Assembly: GCA_964494625.1 (NCBI GenBank) | Contig: CAZBRT010000004.1 | Location: 1-64,000, forward strand | DNA from: UBA2784 sp964494625 | GTDB taxonomy: Bacteria; Pseudomonadota; Alphaproteobacteria; Micropepsales; Micropepsaceae | Direction of reading: 5' to 3' | DNA length: 64,000 nucleotides | The notes under the pieces: model-generated | Seen by the model: the letters and a program-made list of their open reading frames with translations, nothing else | What the model was told of the DNA's origin: nothing | Database searches by the model: none | Translations under genes and position numbers: made by a program | Part shown: positions 17,567 through 25,525 of the stretch, piece by piece | Layout of the letters: every line of letters starts with the position of its first letter | Numbering within the stretch: position 1 is the stretch's first letter

Positions 17567-18346
17567 ATGAATGCATCTCGGCCTGTCCCCCCCGTGCCCC
17601 GGCTGGGCGTGAACATTGATCATGTTGCAACCATCCGGAATGCGCGCGGCGGTCGGCACCCTGACCCGGTGGCTGCTGCAAAAATTGCCGCTGAAGCAGG
17701 GGCCGACGGCATCACCGCCCATCTGCGCGAGGACAGGCGGCATATCGGCGACGAAGACATTGCGCGACTGATCAGCGAAGTCGGCCTGCCGCTCAATCTC
17801 GAAATGGCCGCGACCGATGAGATGCTGGCGATCGCGCTCAAGGCACGCCCCCATGCGGTGTGCATTGTGCCCGAGCGGCGCGAGGAAGTGACGACAGAAG
17901 GCGGACTTGATGCCGCGCGGTACCACAATCACCTTGCGCCGATGGTGCGGGTATTGCGGGAGGCGGGCATCATCGTCTCGCTTTTCATTGAAGCTGACGA
18001 GGCGCAGCTGCAGGCGGCGCGCAGCCTTTCTGCGCAAGTCGTCGAACTTCACACCGGGGCCTATTGCCATGCGGCGCTTGAAGGCGACGCCAGGGAGCGC
18101 GACCGGCTTCTGGAACGGCTGCGGCAGGGAGCGGCACTTGGCCAAAAGCTGGGTCTTGAGGTTCATGCGGGCCATGGCCTTACCTATGGCACCGTGCCGC
18201 CAGTCGCCGCCATTCCGGGCCTGGCGGAACTCAACATCGGCCACTTCCTGATCGGCGAAGCGATCTTTGACGGCCTGGCACCTTCCATCGCCAAGATGCG
18301 GGCGATCATCGAAAAGTCGGCGCGGGATGCGAGGGCGCGCGCATGA
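17567..18346 (+). CDS. pdxJ: Pyridoxine 5'-phosphate synthase
   Basis: A 259-residue TIM barrel that condenses 1-deoxyxylulose 5-phosphate with 3-amino-2-oxopropyl phosphate to give pyridoxine phosphate. LGVNIDHVATIRNARGG, TAHLREDRRHI, LEMAATDEM and VHAGHGLTY are family signatures including the phosphate and His/Glu catalytic residues. It starts 9 nt after rsh and its stop overlaps acpS by 4 nt. Confidence 0.96.
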   Translation: MNASRPVPPVPRLGVNIDHVATIRNARGGRHPDPVAAAKIAAEAGADGITAHLREDRRHIGDEDIARLISEVGLPLNLEMAATDEMLAIALKARPHAVCIVPERREEVTTEGGLDAARYHNHLAPMVRVLREAGIIVSLFIEADEAQLQAARSLSAQVVELHTGAYCHAALEGDARERDRLLERLRQGAALGQKLGLEVHAGHGLTYGTVPPVAAIPGLAELNIGHFLIGEAIFDGLAPSIAKMRAIIEKSARDARARA

Positions 18347-18756
18347 TCCTTGGCATCGGCAGCGACCTTATCGACATCCGCCGCATTGAGAAAACGCTTG
18401 AGCGTTATGGCGAGCGGTTCATCCAGCGGCTCTATACCGGCATCGAGCAATCGAAATCAGAAGGCCGCAAAAATCGAGCGGCGAGCTATGCCAAGCGCTT
18501 TGCCGCCAAAGAGGCCTGCGCAAAGGCCCTGGGCACGGGCTTTCGCCGCAGCGTGTTCTGGCGCGATCTGGGTGTGGTCAACCTGCCGGGCGGCAAGCCG
18601 TCTATGGTGCTGACCAATGGCGCGCTGCGGCGGTTGCGGGAAATCACGCCGCCGGGGCACGAAGCCGTGATCGACCTCACCATCACCGATGATTTTCCGC
18701 TGGCCCAGGCGATTGTCATCATTTCGGCACGGCCGGGCGGCACCACAACTGGTTAA
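18343..18756 (+). CDS. acpS: Holo-[acyl-carrier-protein] synthase
   Basis: A 137-residue phosphopantetheinyl transferase that charges acyl carrier protein from CoA. It opens with IGIGSD-like MILGIGSDLIDIRRIE (metal ligand Asp8) and has RFAAKEACAKALGTGF with the second catalytic Glu. Overlaps pdxJ by ATGA, a conserved arrangement that couples cofactor and lipid biosynthesis genes to lepB-rnc-era. Confidence 0.95.
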   Translation: MILGIGSDLIDIRRIEKTLERYGERFIQRLYTGIEQSKSEGRKNRAASYAKRFAAKEACAKALGTGFRRSVFWRDLGVVNLPGGKPSMVLTNGALRRLREITPPGHEAVIDLTITDDFPLAQAIVIISARPGGTTTG

Positions 18757-18802
18757 TGCAGGCACGCAGATTGCTGTAATGTCCCCTACAGGGACAGGAA
18801 CG

Positions 18803-19696
18803 ATGACGCCCGAGGATCAAACGAGCACCACCCCCATGGATATCGCGCCCCCCCAAGCCGAGATGAGCCGCACGGCACCAGCCGCGCCGCCGGCTGAAAG
18901 CATGGGCGAAAGCGTGACCGAAGGAGTGACCGCGCCGATTGCCGCCAGGCCGACAAAGGCTCTGACCTCGCAGGAAACCTTCATCGGCGAAGTAGTGCGC
19001 ACAATCATCTACGCGCTCGCTATCGTCTTTTTCGTGCGCACGTTCCTCTACCAGCCCTTCGTCATCCCGTCGGGTTCGATGCGCGGCACGCTGCTCGAAG
19101 GCGATTACATCCTCGTCAACAAATTCGCCTATGGCTATTCGCGCTTCAGCATTCCGTTCAGCCCCCATCTGTTCGATGGCCGGATCATGGGCAGCGAACC
19201 GGTGCGCGGCGATGTCGTTGTCTTCCGCCCGCCGGGCATGCCTTCCACCGATTATGTGAAGCGGATTGTCGGCCTGCCGGGAGACCGCATCCAGATGAAG
19301 GATGGCGTGCTCCACATCAATGGGGCACCGGTCGGGATGGCGCAAATCGCCGACCTTGCCATTGCTGATGGTCGCGGCGGCAACGTGACGTACAACCGTT
19401 TTGTCGAGACGCTGCCCAACGGCATCGCCCACGAGGTCCTTTCCGACGTGACGCGGTCGAGCGCCGACAATACGCCCGAATACACCGTACCAGCCGACCA
19501 GTATTTCATGATGGGTGACAATCGCGACGGCTCGCGTGACAGCCGCTTTACCGAAGTCGGATTCATTCCGTTCGAGAACATCGTCGGCCGCGTCGAAAAC
19601 ATCTTCTTCTCGGCGGATGGCAGCGCTGCCTTCTGGGAAATCTGGCAGTGGCCGATGGCCATCCGGTATGACCGCATGTTCACGGCGGTCCGCTGA
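18803..19696 (+). CDS. lepB: Signal peptidase I
   Basis: A 297-residue inner-membrane serine protease that removes signal peptides. After about 60 disordered Thr/Ala/Pro-rich residues comes one membrane helix (about 65-82). The catalytic Ser92 (IPSGSM) and Lys153 (DYVKRIVGLPGD) follow, then GDNRDGSRDSR. I choose ATG 18803 because AGGAA lies just upstream; ATG 18779 is in frame and would add 8 residues. Confidence 0.95.
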   Translation: MTPEDQTSTTPMDIAPPQAEMSRTAPAAPPAESMGESVTEGVTAPIAARPTKALTSQETFIGEVVRTIIYALAIVFFVRTFLYQPFVIPSGSMRGTLLEGDYILVNKFAYGYSRFSIPFSPHLFDGRIMGSEPVRGDVVVFRPPGMPSTDYVKRIVGLPGDRIQMKDGVLHINGAPVGMAQIADLAIADGRGGNVTYNRFVETLPNGIAHEVLSDVTRSSADNTPEYTVPADQYFMMGDNRDGSRDSRFTEVGFIPFENIVGRVENIFFSADGSAAFWEIWQWPMAIRYDRMFTAVR

Positions 19697-19698
19697 GC

Positions 19699-20385
19699 AT
19701 GGCTGGCCGAGACGAGGCGCTGCAGACGCGTGCGGGATACCGTTTCCGGGATACGGCGCTTCTGGCACTTGCGTTGACGCATTCGAGCGCAGAGGCAGGC
19801 CAGTCAAACGAGCGGCTTGAGTTTCTGGGCGACCGGGTGCTGGGCCTCGTCATTGCCGCGCACCTGCATGACATTTTCCCCGACACGGATGAAGGCGGCT
19901 TGTCGCTCCGGTTCAACGCGCTGGTCCGCAAAGAGGCGTGCGCGGAAGTTGGTCGCGCGCTCGATCTTGATGCGGCAATCCACGTGGCCTCCGGCGAGGC
20001 GCGCGCGAGCATCACTGCCTCCATGATTGCGGATGCGACGGAAGCGCTGATCGGCGCGATTTTTCTCGATGGCGGCTACAAGGCCGCGCGCGACTTTGTG
20101 CTGACCCATTGGCAGGCGCAGTTTCACAGACCCGTCACCTCTGGCCAGGATGCCAAGACGCGGCTTCAGGAATGGGCGCAAGGGCGCGGACGCGGAACCG
20201 TTCTTCCACTCTATCGCGAAATCGGCCGCGAGGGTCTTGACCATGCGCCGGTCTTCCGGGTCGAAGTCTCGCTGGAAGGCCAGTCCGCCACGGGCGAGGG
20301 GCCGTCAAAAAGGCAGGCCGAGCAGGCGGCCGCACAAAAGCTGCTTGTTAAACTCGGTCAATCCGGGTCAAACACGCCTGCATGA
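19699..20385 (+). CDS. rnc: Ribonuclease III
   Basis: A 228-residue double-strand-specific RNase that processes rRNA precursors and structured mRNAs. The signature NERLEFLGDRVLG carries Glu38, Glu41 and Asp45 at the same numbers as the E. coli enzyme, and DATEALIGAIFLDGG supplies the second acidic pair. A dsRNA-binding domain fills about 158-225. It starts 2 nt after lepB and overlaps era by 4 nt. Confidence 0.97.
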   Translation: MAGRDEALQTRAGYRFRDTALLALALTHSSAEAGQSNERLEFLGDRVLGLVIAAHLHDIFPDTDEGGLSLRFNALVRKEACAEVGRALDLDAAIHVASGEARASITASMIADATEALIGAIFLDGGYKAARDFVLTHWQAQFHRPVTSGQDAKTRLQEWAQGRGRGTVLPLYREIGREGLDHAPVFRVEVSLEGQSATGEGPSKRQAEQAAAQKLLVKLGQSGSNTPA

Positions 20386-21287
20386 GCCAGGAAACCCGAA
20401 AGACCCGTTTTGGTGTTGCCGCCGTCATCGGCGCACCTAACGCGGGCAAGTCCACGCTGGTCAACGCAATGACCGGCGCGAAGGTCACGATTGTCTCGCG
20501 AAAGGTGCAGACGACACGCATGCGCGTGCGCGGTGTGATGATGCAGGGCGACGCGCAAATCGTTCTGGTCGATACGCCGGGGATATTCGCGCCCAAGCGC
20601 CGGCTCGACAAAGCCATGGTGCGCGCCGCCTGGGGCAGCCTTGAGGACGCCGACGCCACGCTTCTGGTGGTGGATTCATCGCTCTCATCCATCGAGGACG
20701 CGCTGGCGCTGGCGGGCAATATCCCGGCCGGCCGCGATCATGTGGCGCTTGTCCTCAACAAGACGGACCTTGCGCCCAAGGAGCGGCTGCTCGACTACGC
20801 GACGCGCCTTAATGCCGTGCGCGCATTCGAAAAAACCTTCATGATCTCGGCGGAGAAAGGTGGTGGCGTCGGTGATGTTGCCGATTGGCTGGCGGCACAG
20901 GCCAAGCCGGGTCCGTGGCACTATCCGGAGGATCAGGCGGGCGACTTGCCCGCGCGCCTCCTCGCGGCGGAGATCACGCGCGAGCACGTCTTCGACCGGC
21001 TGCACGACGAACTGCCCTATGAGTCCCATGTGGTGACGACTTCGTGGCAGACGCGCAAGGACGGGTCGGTGCGCGTCGAACAGACAATCCTTGTGGCGCG
21101 CGACAGCCAGAAGGGCATTGCCATCGGCAAAGGCGGCCAGACGCTGAAGGCCATCGGTCAGGCGGCCCGCCATGACATGGAGGAGGGACTGGGCACAAAA
21201 GTTCACCTCTTCCTCAATGTGAAGGTCGATGCGAACTGGTCCCAGTCGAAAGAGATTTTTGGCGAATTGGGCCTCGAGTGGGAGTGA
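20382..21287 (+). CDS. era: GTPase Era (16S rRNA maturation)
   Basis: A 301-residue Ras-like GTPase that binds the 3' end of 16S rRNA during 30S assembly. G1 is GAPNAGKST (17-25), G3 is DTPG, G4 is NKTD. The C-terminal KH domain (about 205-295) includes GKGGQTLKAIGQAAR. The stop lies 4 nt before the recO start codon. Confidence 0.97.
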   Translation: MSQETRKTRFGVAAVIGAPNAGKSTLVNAMTGAKVTIVSRKVQTTRMRVRGVMMQGDAQIVLVDTPGIFAPKRRLDKAMVRAAWGSLEDADATLLVVDSSLSSIEDALALAGNIPAGRDHVALVLNKTDLAPKERLLDYATRLNAVRAFEKTFMISAEKGGGVGDVADWLAAQAKPGPWHYPEDQAGDLPARLLAAEITREHVFDRLHDELPYESHVVTTSWQTRKDGSVRVEQTILVARDSQKGIAIGKGGQTLKAIGQAARHDMEEGLGTKVHLFLNVKVDANWSQSKEIFGELGLEWE

Positions 21288-21291
21288 CCGC

Positions 21292-22047
21292 GTGGAATGG
21301 CGCGATGAGGCCCTGATCCTGTCCGCCCGTCGGCATGGCGAGACGGCCGCCATCGCTGAATGCCTTACGCGCGCGCATGGGCGGCATTTCGGCCTCGTCC
21401 ATGGTGGCGCGGGCAAGAGCAAAAGCGGCCAGCTTCAACCCGGCCAGCTTGCCATGGTGACATGGCGGGCGCGCCTTGCCGAAAGCCTTGGCACATTCGA
21501 GATCGAGCCCATGCAGTCGCTCGGTGCCCGGTTGATGGATGATCCGCTGCGGCTTGCCGGGTTGATGGCGCTTGCAAGCCTTGCTTCCGCCGTGTTGCCG
21601 GAGCGCGAGCCGCATCAGGCCGTTTTCGACGGCCTGAAGATCCTCCTTCCCCTGATGGCAAAGGAAGATGCGCGGGGCTGGGGCGCTGTCCTGTCGAAAT
21701 GGGAATTGGGCCTGTTGCAGGAATTGGGTTTTGGCCTAGACCTTGCCCGCTGTGCCGTCACGGGCAGCCCCGATGATCTGGCGTTCATCTCGCCGCGCAC
21801 GGGCAGGGCGGTCAGCCGCAATGCTGCGGAAAATTACGCACCGCGCCTTTTCCGGTTGCCGCAATTTTTCCTGGGCAATCAGGCCCAAAATCCGCCGGAC
21901 CCCGCCGATGTCGCCGAGGCCCTGCGCATCACGGCGCATTTCATCGAAACATCAATCCTGATGCCGCACGGCCAACGCCTGCCGGAGGCGCGCGCGCGGT
22001 TTGGCGCCATGCTGGCAGGTCACCTTCAGCTCTTCGATCGCTCGTAA
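21292..22047 (+). CDS. recO: DNA repair protein RecO
   Basis: A 251-residue RecFOR mediator that helps load RecA on single-stranded gaps. The N-terminal OB fold begins EWRDEALILSARRHGETAAIAECLTRAHGRHFGLVHGG and the C-terminal helical part includes LSKWELGLLQELGFGLDLARCAVTG. The four zinc cysteines of some RecO proteins are not evident, as in many alphaproteobacteria. GTG 21292, directly after era, fits the family N-terminus. Its last 22 nt overlap the convergent methyltransferase gene. Confidence 0.93.
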   Translation: MEWRDEALILSARRHGETAAIAECLTRAHGRHFGLVHGGAGKSKSGQLQPGQLAMVTWRARLAESLGTFEIEPMQSLGARLMDDPLRLAGLMALASLASAVLPEREPHQAVFDGLKILLPLMAKEDARGWGAVLSKWELGLLQELGFGLDLARCAVTGSPDDLAFISPRTGRAVSRNAAENYAPRLFRLPQFFLGNQAQNPPDPADVAEALRITAHFIETSILMPHGQRLPEARARFGAMLAGHLQLFDRS

Positions 22048-22607
22048 CGCCAGAGAGACGCGGGCGGCACATTTGCCGTCGCGAACGCAACGCGCCTGCC
22101 GCTGAGGCCAAGACGTTCGCGCGGCAGCGGCGAGAACCACGAATAGGTGAATTGCAGGAAGAAGCGGTTGGCCTTCAGGACGCTGAACATGCCCTCGCAG
22201 ATTTCAAGCTGCTGGCTGTCGGGAAGAAGCAGCATCGGAATGCCGCAGACGATGCTGCCGACATTGCCGGCAACGCCGGGCGGCAAGAGGTCTTTCACCT
22301 TGCGCGCGTCACCCTGGATGACGGTGATCTTGGGATATGTCTTCTTGAGGTGCCGGGCAAGATCAGGATCAAGCTCGAAGACAACGAGCTTTTCCGGCGC
22401 CACTTTCTTGACGAGTTCAGCCGTGATCGTACCCGTGCCGCCGCCATATTCGAGGACGTATTCGCCCGCCTCGCACTGGATGTTTTCGGCAACTGCGCGC
22501 GCCAGAGCCTTGCCGGAAGGCACAATCGAGCCCAGCCGGAACGGGTTCGCGACCCAGCGTTTGAAAAAGAGCAGGCGTCCGGAGTTGTTCTGTTCCATCG
22601 TCGTCAT
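22026..22607 (-). CDS. PmtA-like SAM-dependent methyltransferase
   Basis: A 193-residue class I methyltransferase. Motif I is VLEYGGGTGTIT (51-62), followed by LVVFELDPDLA and VIQGDAR. The start (FFKRWVANPFRLGSIVPSG) and the SIVCGIPML segment resemble phospholipid N-methyltransferase PmtA, which makes phosphatidylcholine from phosphatidylethanolamine in rhizobia. The C-terminal RYERSKS is basic, consistent with membrane-surface binding. It could also be a related small-molecule methyltransferase. ATG 22598 is an alternative start. Confidence 0.75.
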   Translation of the reverse strand: MTTMEQNNSGRLLFFKRWVANPFRLGSIVPSGKALARAVAENIQCEAGEYVLEYGGGTGTITAELVKKVAPEKLVVFELDPDLARHLKKTYPKITVIQGDARKVKDLLPPGVAGNVGSIVCGIPMLLLPDSQQLEICEGMFSVLKANRFFLQFTYSWFSPLPRERLGLSGRRVAFATANVPPASLWRYERSKS

Positions 22608-22683
22608 GCCGGAAGGGGGGGAGGGACATCTTGCCCAAGCCTACCCGCCAAACCGTCTTGCGCGCAATTGTCATCGTGGTTGA

Positions 22684-22712
22684 TTGCGGCAACGGACAAG
22701 CGCCGCTATAGG
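22684..22712 (+). promoter_or_regulatory. Candidate parC promoter
   Basis: TTGCGG (22684-22689), 17-nt spacer, TATAGG (22707-22712). The start point would fall near 22720, about 40 nt before the parC ATG. The spacing and TTGCG core match the candidates before tRNA-Pro and hppA in this window. Confidence 0.45.
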
Positions 22713-22759
22713 CTTCATTCCCAACGCATATTCCGATTCGATGGACCGTGACGCCGCCC

Positions 22760-25000
22760 ATGGCCCTGCGCAGCAAGCCGCCAAAAGACGACGAAATCAG
22801 GCCGGAGACGCTGATCCACGCCCTGTCGGAGCGTTACCTTGCCTATGCGCTTTCCACCATCATGCACCGCGCGCTGCCCGATGTGCGCGACGGCCTGAAG
22901 CCGGTCCACCGCCGTCTGCTTTTTGCCATGAGCGAATTGGGGCTGCAGCCTGGTTCCGGCTTCAAGAAATGCGCGCGTGTCGTCGGCGACGTGATCGGCA
23001 AGTTCCATCCGCACGGCGATCAGGCGGTCTATGACGCGCTGGTGCGTCTGGCGCAGGATTTTTCCGTGCGCTACCCGCTGATCGACGGGCAGGGCAATTT
23101 CGGCAATGTCGATGGCGATAACGCGGCCGCCATGCGTTACACCGAAAGCCGTCTGACCGGAGCGGCCGGCCTCCTCCTGGAAGGCATCGCCGAAAACGCA
23201 GTTGATTTCCGACCCACCTATGACGGCGCAGAGCAGGAGCCGGTCGTGTTTCCGGCAGCCTTCCCCAATCTGCTCGCCAATGGTGCGACCGGCATTGCCG
23301 TCGGCATGGCGACCAGCATCCCGCCGCATAATCTGGCCGAGCTTTGTGATGCGCTGATCGACCTCAATGATGATGCCGACATCACGGACCGTTCGCTCCT
23401 CAAGCACATCAAAGGCCCTGATTTTCCGACCGGTGGCATCATTGTCGATGACCGGGAGACGATCACGGCGGCCTATCGCGAAGGGCGCGGCGCGTTCCGC
23501 CTGCGGGCGCGCTGGCGGATCGAAGAGGGTGCGCGCGGCACCTGGTCGATCATTGTCCATGAAATTCCCTACCAGGTGCAGAAGGCAAAGCTGATCGCCA
23601 ACATTGCCGAGCTGATCACCTCGAAAAAGACGCAGCTGCTTGACGATGTGCGTGATGAATCCGCCGAGGACATCCGCATCGTGCTGGAACCCAGGAACCG
23701 CACGATTGATCCCGAATTGCTGATGGAGCAATTGTTCCGCTCGACCGAGCTGGAAGCGCGGATCAGCCTCAACCTCAATGTGCTCGATGCGGGCCAGCGC
23801 CCCGTGGTGATGAGCCTGAAGCAGGCGCTGAAGGCGTTTCTGGATCACCGCTATGACGTGCTGGTGCGCCGCGCCTCATTCCGGCTGGAGCGCACCCAAA
23901 AGCGCATCGAGATCCTTGACGGTTATCTTGCCGTCTATCTCAACCTCGACAAGGTGATCCGCATCATCCGCGAGGAAGACGAGCCCAAGCCGAAACTCAT
24001 CAAGGCGTTCCGCCTGAACGATGTGCAGGCCGACGCGATCCTCAATATGCGGCTGCGCAATCTGCGCAAGCTCGAAGAAATGGAAATCCGGGCAGAACAT
24101 GCGGGCCTGAAGAAGGAGGCCGACGAGCTTTCGGCCCTCATCAAGTCGAAGGCCCGGCAGTCAAAGAAGATCGCGGAGGAAATCCGCGCGGTTGGCGAGC
24201 AGTTCGGTCCGAAAACCGCCATCGGCAAGCGCCGCACCGGCTTTGCCAACGCACCCGCCATCGCCGATGTCGCGCCCGAAGCCTTCATCGAGCGCGAAGC
24301 GATCACCGTCATCTGCTCGCAAAAGGGCTGGATCCGGGCAATGAAGGGACATCGCGACCCCAAGGAGGAGATTGCATTCAAGGAAGGCGACCGCGCGCGC
24401 TTCTTCCTGCATGCCGAGACGACCGACAAGCTGATTGCATTCGGCACCAACGGCAAATTCTACACGCTCGGCTGCGACAAGCTGCCGGGCGGGCGCGGCA
24501 TGGGAGAGCCGGTGCGCCTGTCGATTGACCTCTCCAACGAAGAGGATCTGGTTGCGCTCTTCGTGCACAGGCCGGATCGCAGGCTGCTGGTGGCGTCGCG
24601 TACCGGGCACGGCTTCATCGTGCCGGAGAATGATGTTCTCGCCATGAAGCGCGGCGGCAAGCAGGTGCTCAATGTGCAGCCCGGCGAAAAGGGCGAGGCA
24701 GTGCTTTGCCTGCCGGCCGAGGGTGATCAGGTCGCGGTCATCGGCGAGAACCGCAAGATGGTGGTTTTCCCCTTGAGCGAAGTGCCGGAGATGGCGCGCG
24801 GGCGCGGCGTGATCCTGCAGCGCTACAGGGATGGCGGGCTTGAGGATGCGCGCGTCTTCAAGCTCTCCGATGGCCTGACGGACGCCAATGGTCGTCAGTG
24901 GCCCGCCAGCGAGTTGAAGGAATGGCGTGGCGCGCGCGGCCAGTCGGGGCGTCTGCCGCCGCGTGGTTTCCCCAAGACGGGGCGCTTCAATCCGCGCTGA
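22760..25000 (+). CDS. parC: DNA topoisomerase IV subunit A
   Basis: A 746-residue type IIA topoisomerase subunit that decatenates daughter chromosomes with ParE. The catalytic Tyr127 is in AAMRYTESRL; DGLKPVHRRLLF and the breakage-reunion domain precede a coiled coil (about 375-480) and a C-terminal beta-pinwheel. The pinwheel and missing GyrA box fit ParC rather than GyrA. At the quinolone-determining site the helix reads HPHGDQAVYD, so the usual Ser is Gln88. Start taken at ATG 22760; GTG 22748 is in frame. Confidence 0.93.
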   Translation: MALRSKPPKDDEIRPETLIHALSERYLAYALSTIMHRALPDVRDGLKPVHRRLLFAMSELGLQPGSGFKKCARVVGDVIGKFHPHGDQAVYDALVRLAQDFSVRYPLIDGQGNFGNVDGDNAAAMRYTESRLTGAAGLLLEGIAENAVDFRPTYDGAEQEPVVFPAAFPNLLANGATGIAVGMATSIPPHNLAELCDALIDLNDDADITDRSLLKHIKGPDFPTGGIIVDDRETITAAYREGRGAFRLRARWRIEEGARGTWSIIVHEIPYQVQKAKLIANIAELITSKKTQLLDDVRDESAEDIRIVLEPRNRTIDPELLMEQLFRSTELEARISLNLNVLDAGQRPVVMSLKQALKAFLDHRYDVLVRRASFRLERTQKRIEILDGYLAVYLNLDKVIRIIREEDEPKPKLIKAFRLNDVQADAILNMRLRNLRKLEEMEIRAEHAGLKKEADELSALIKSKARQSKKIAEEIRAVGEQFGPKTAIGKRRTGFANAPAIADVAPEAFIEREAITVICSQKGWIRAMKGHRDPKEEIAFKEGDRARFFLHAETTDKLIAFGTNGKFYTLGCDKLPGGRGMGEPVRLSIDLSNEEDLVALFVHRPDRRLLVASRTGHGFIVPENDVLAMKRGGKQVLNVQPGEKGEAVLCLPAEGDQVAVIGENRKMVVFPLSEVPEMARGRGVILQRYRDGGLEDARVFKLSDGLTDANGRQWPASELKEWRGARGQSGRLPPRGFPKTGRFNPR

Positions 25001-25003
25001 GGT

Positions 25004-25525
25004 TCAGCGGACCAATTCAAACTGCTGCGGGCGGCCGTCATCCGCCTGGATGCCCCAATATTCGACGAGCAGCTGATACTTGCCTTCGGGCTGGTAGAGC
25101 GTGCGGCGCAGGTCGAGCGTGATGGTGAAGCTGGTCTTGAGCGACGCACCCGCCTCCAGCACGTCCTTGCTGGTGGTGCCGAGGCAATCACCATCCTCCT
25201 TGGCCTGCACAAAGGCGTCACCGCCCGCAAGGATCAGCCAGCGCACCGTGTTGCACGGGTTCGGAACTTCAAGGATCACCTCGTTCCCCGTGCGGTTCTC
25301 GATAGTGACGGAGACGTTGAACGCGGTCGGTGTGCCATCGCGCATCACGACACTTGTGGGCGCCTCGACTGACACAATGACGGCATCCTCCGACAGGAAA
25401 GGAATGTCGCCGCGCGCGCCGTAGTAGCCGATGAGCGCGACGGCTGCGACCAGCGCCATGGACAAGGCAAAGGAGCGGGCAAACATCTGCCGCCTTGCGG
25501 GATCGGGCTTTTTGGGCGGGGTCAT
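25004..25525 (-). CDS. Membrane-anchored periplasmic protein coupled to TRAP transporter
   Basis: A 173-residue protein of unknown function. A short cytosolic basic start is followed by one membrane helix (about 18-38, FALSMALVAAVALIGYY) and a beta-rich periplasmic domain. That domain resembles an Ig-like or BsuPI-type fold (VTIENRTGNEVILEVPNPC, LKTSFTITLDLRRTLYQPEGKYQLLVEYWG) with two cysteines about 25 residues apart. Its ATG overlaps the dctM stop as ATGA, so it belongs to the TRAP operon. A role as an accessory or quality factor for the transporter is inference from context only. Confidence 0.75.
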   Translation of the reverse strand: MTPPKKPDPARRQMFARSFALSMALVAAVALIGYYGARGDIPFLSEDAVIVSVEAPTSVVMRDGTPTAFNVSVTIENRTGNEVILEVPNPCNTVRWLILAGGDAFVQAKEDGDCLGTTSKDVLEAGASLKTSFTITLDLRRTLYQPEGKYQLLVEYWGIQADDGRPQQFELVR

